64,000 bases of DNA from Paenirhizobium naphthalenivorans. GTDB lineage: Bacteria; Pseudomonadota; Alphaproteobacteria; Rhizobiales; Rhizobiaceae. The DNA lies in contig NZ_BJZP01000016.1 of the NCBI RefSeq assembly GCF_007992095.1, positions 34,932-98,931 on the forward strand. The letters are read 5' to 3'. This document shows positions 63,221-64,000 of this stretch, in pieces. How positions within the stretch are numbered: the first letter of the stretch is position 1; every line of letters starts with the position of its first letter. Under the pieces are notes generated by a model that was not told where the DNA came from, did no database searches, and was given only the letters and a program-made list of their open reading frames with translations. Position numbers and translations under genes: made by a program.

Positions 63221-63886
63221 ATGATCAAGAAGCTGCCGATCCTCGCGCTCGCCGCGATCTACCTGACCGCCTGCACGACGACCGATCCCTATACCGGTCA
63301 GCAGAAGACATCCAACCTGGCCGGTGGCGCGGTTCTCGGTGCCGCGCTTGGCGCGGTCGGTGGCGCGGTCATCGGCGGCGGCGGTCGCAGCAGCCGCAAC
63401 GGTGCACTGATCGGGGCGGGTATCGGCGCGCTGGCCGGCGGCGCAATCGGCAACTACATGGACAACCAGGAGGCCGAACTCAGGGCCCAGCTGCAGGGCA
63501 CCGGCATATCGGTCACCCGCGTCGGTGACCGGATCATCCTCAATATGCCGTCCAACATTACTTTCGCGACCGACCAGGATCAGGTCATGCCGCAGTTCTA
63601 TCCGACGCTGAACTCTGTGGCGATCGTGCTCCGCAAGTTCGACAAGACCTTAATCGACGTCAACGGCCATACCGATTCGACCGGCAGCGTCGCCCATAAC
63701 CAGGCGCTCTCCGAGCGCCGCGCCATGTCGGTAGCGAGCTACCTGAATTCTCAGGGCCTCGATCCGCGTCGCGTATCCGCGCTTGGCTTCGGTCCCAGCC
63801 AGCCGATTGCTTCGAATGCGACGGCAGACGGGCGTGCGCAGAACCGCCGCGTCGAGATCCAGATTTCGCCGCTCAAGGCCAGCTGA
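63221..63886 (+). CDS. OmpA-family lipoprotein (YiaD-like)
   Basis: The 221-residue protein from ATG 63221 (CTGGAGTGATTCCG upstream) begins with a lipoprotein signal, IYLTACTTTD, with the lipobox cysteine at about residue 18. A glycine-rich zipper (GGAVLGAALGAVGGAVIGGG at about 35-55) suggests membrane insertion or oligomerisation. The C-terminal OmpA domain (about 115-221) has the peptidoglycan-binding signature NGHTDSTG and the family end QNRRVEIQI. It links the outer membrane to peptidoglycan. A longer frame from 63116 overlaps ispG and is rejected. The terminator at 63912-63938 follows. Confidence 0.94.
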   Translation: MIKKLPILALAAIYLTACTTTDPYTGQQKTSNLAGGAVLGAALGAVGGAVIGGGGRSSRNGALIGAGIGALAGGAIGNYMDNQEAELRAQLQGTGISVTRVGDRIILNMPSNITFATDQDQVMPQFYPTLNSVAIVLRKFDKTLIDVNGHTDSTGSVAHNQALSERRAMSVASYLNSQGLDPRRVSALGFGPSQPIASNATADGRAQNRRVEIQISPLKAS

Positions 63887-63911
63887 GCCGGCTGGCAGTG
63901 AAGAACCTCAA

Positions 63912-63938
63912 GGCGTCGCTGGCAAGCGGCGCCTTTTT
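63912..63938 (+). terminator. Intrinsic terminator after the OmpA-like gene
   Basis: An 8-bp stem with one G-T pair (63912-63919 and 63926-63933, loop TGGCAA) is followed by five T (63934-63938). It lies 25 bp after the OmpA-family stop. Confidence 0.85.
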
Positions 63939-64000
63939 CATATGCGACTGGTCAGCAATTTGATTCCGGCGGCGGCAAATAGCACGCCAAGAACGCCATC
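63938..64000 (-). CDS. C-terminal end of a membrane protein (possibly TauE/SafE-type exporter), cut by window edge
   Basis: The minus strand reads DGVLGVLFAAAGIKLLTSRI and then TGA at 63938-63940. The hydrophobic stretch with Gly and Ala and the short basic tail look like the last helix of a permease, for example the TauE/SafE sulfite-exporter family. Only 20 residues are in the window, so the family is a guess. Convergent with the OmpA gene, it ends inside the T run of the terminator. Confidence 0.4.
   Translation of the reverse strand, partial: DGVLGVLFAAAGIKLLTSRI

Noticed and set aside
1..64000. CRISPR arrays, insertion sequences, prophage or integrative elements
   Set aside because: No repeat-spacer pattern, transposase, integrase or attachment-site duplication was seen, and gene order and composition look chromosomal throughout.

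Overview
This 64 kb window is chromosomal DNA of an alphaproteobacterium, most likely a member of the Rhizobiales (Rhizobiaceae or a close relative). The evidence is a GC-rich composition, a cyclic beta-1,2-glucan synthase (ndvB/chvB type, 2836 residues) with its ABC exporter (ndvA/chvA type), a single-chain pyruvate carboxylase, a heterotetrameric sarcosine oxidase locus and many ABC, GlxA-type and TetR-type genes. I saw no rRNA, tRNA, CRISPR, insertion sequence or prophage. Coding density is high, and the only gaps near or above 300 bp are 18626-18932, 34644-34982 and 47924-48271. Genus and species cannot be fixed from this sequence alone.

Layout: (a) 1-4.9 kb: the 3' end of a sodium:solute symporter, a strong terminator, then a cNMP/CBS/DUF294 nucleotidyltransferase-like protein, a small membrane protein and a membrane-anchored sensor-like protein ending in a DEDDh 3'-5' exonuclease. 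(b) 5-18.6 kb: an amine catabolism block. It holds sarcosine oxidase soxBDAG with a divergent GlxA/GbdR-like regulator, then a minus-strand operon of FAD amine oxidoreductase, two PotB/PotC-like permeases, a PotD-like binding protein, an XRE-cupin regulator, a PotA-like ATPase and an aldehyde dehydrogenase. (c) 18.9-26.5 kb: a second GlxA-type regulator, a VIT-family metal transporter, an RsuA/RluB-family pseudouridine synthase and a YhaN/YhaO-like (Rad50/Mre11-like) pair. (d) 26.7-31.7 kb: a TetR-controlled tripartite RND efflux operon. (e) 31.7-47.9 kb: an acrylyl-CoA reductase-like oxidoreductase, ndvA, a LuxR solo, pyc and the 8.5 kb ndvB. (f) 48.3-51.5 kb: an aminotransferase and BetI-like regulator divergent from an M20 amidohydrolase. 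(g) 51.6-58.4 kb: a second RND system with a DUF2892 protein behind AT-rich palindromes, an EamA exporter and an MFS transporter. (h) 58.4-64 kb: an IorAB-type molybdenum oxidoreductase with a divergent TetR regulator, ispG, an OmpA-family lipoprotein and the tail of a membrane protein.

The regions share a few themes. Amine and methylamine nutrition is served by sarcosine oxidase and by the amine oxidase, ABC transporter and aldehyde dehydrogenase set. Envelope and osmotic physiology is served by NdvA, NdvB and the OmpA-like lipoprotein. Efflux is served by two RND systems, EamA and MFS proteins. Several regulators sit beside visible dyad operators: a 22-bp palindrome before the TetR-RND operon, TTTCA/TGAAA repeats around TTGACA hexamers in the amine operon, a TGACA/TGTCA dyad between iorA and its TetR gene, and AT-rich palindromes before the DUF2892-RND operon.

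The signals most worth a second look are the LuxR solo with every TraR-type acyl-homoserine-lactone pocket residue in register between ndvA and pyc, the sensor-exonuclease fusion, the repeated operator pattern in the amine operon and the palindrome cluster before the DUF2892-RND operon. I do not see a completely unprecedented multigene system. Most genes belong to known families, and the novelty lies in arrangement and regulation.
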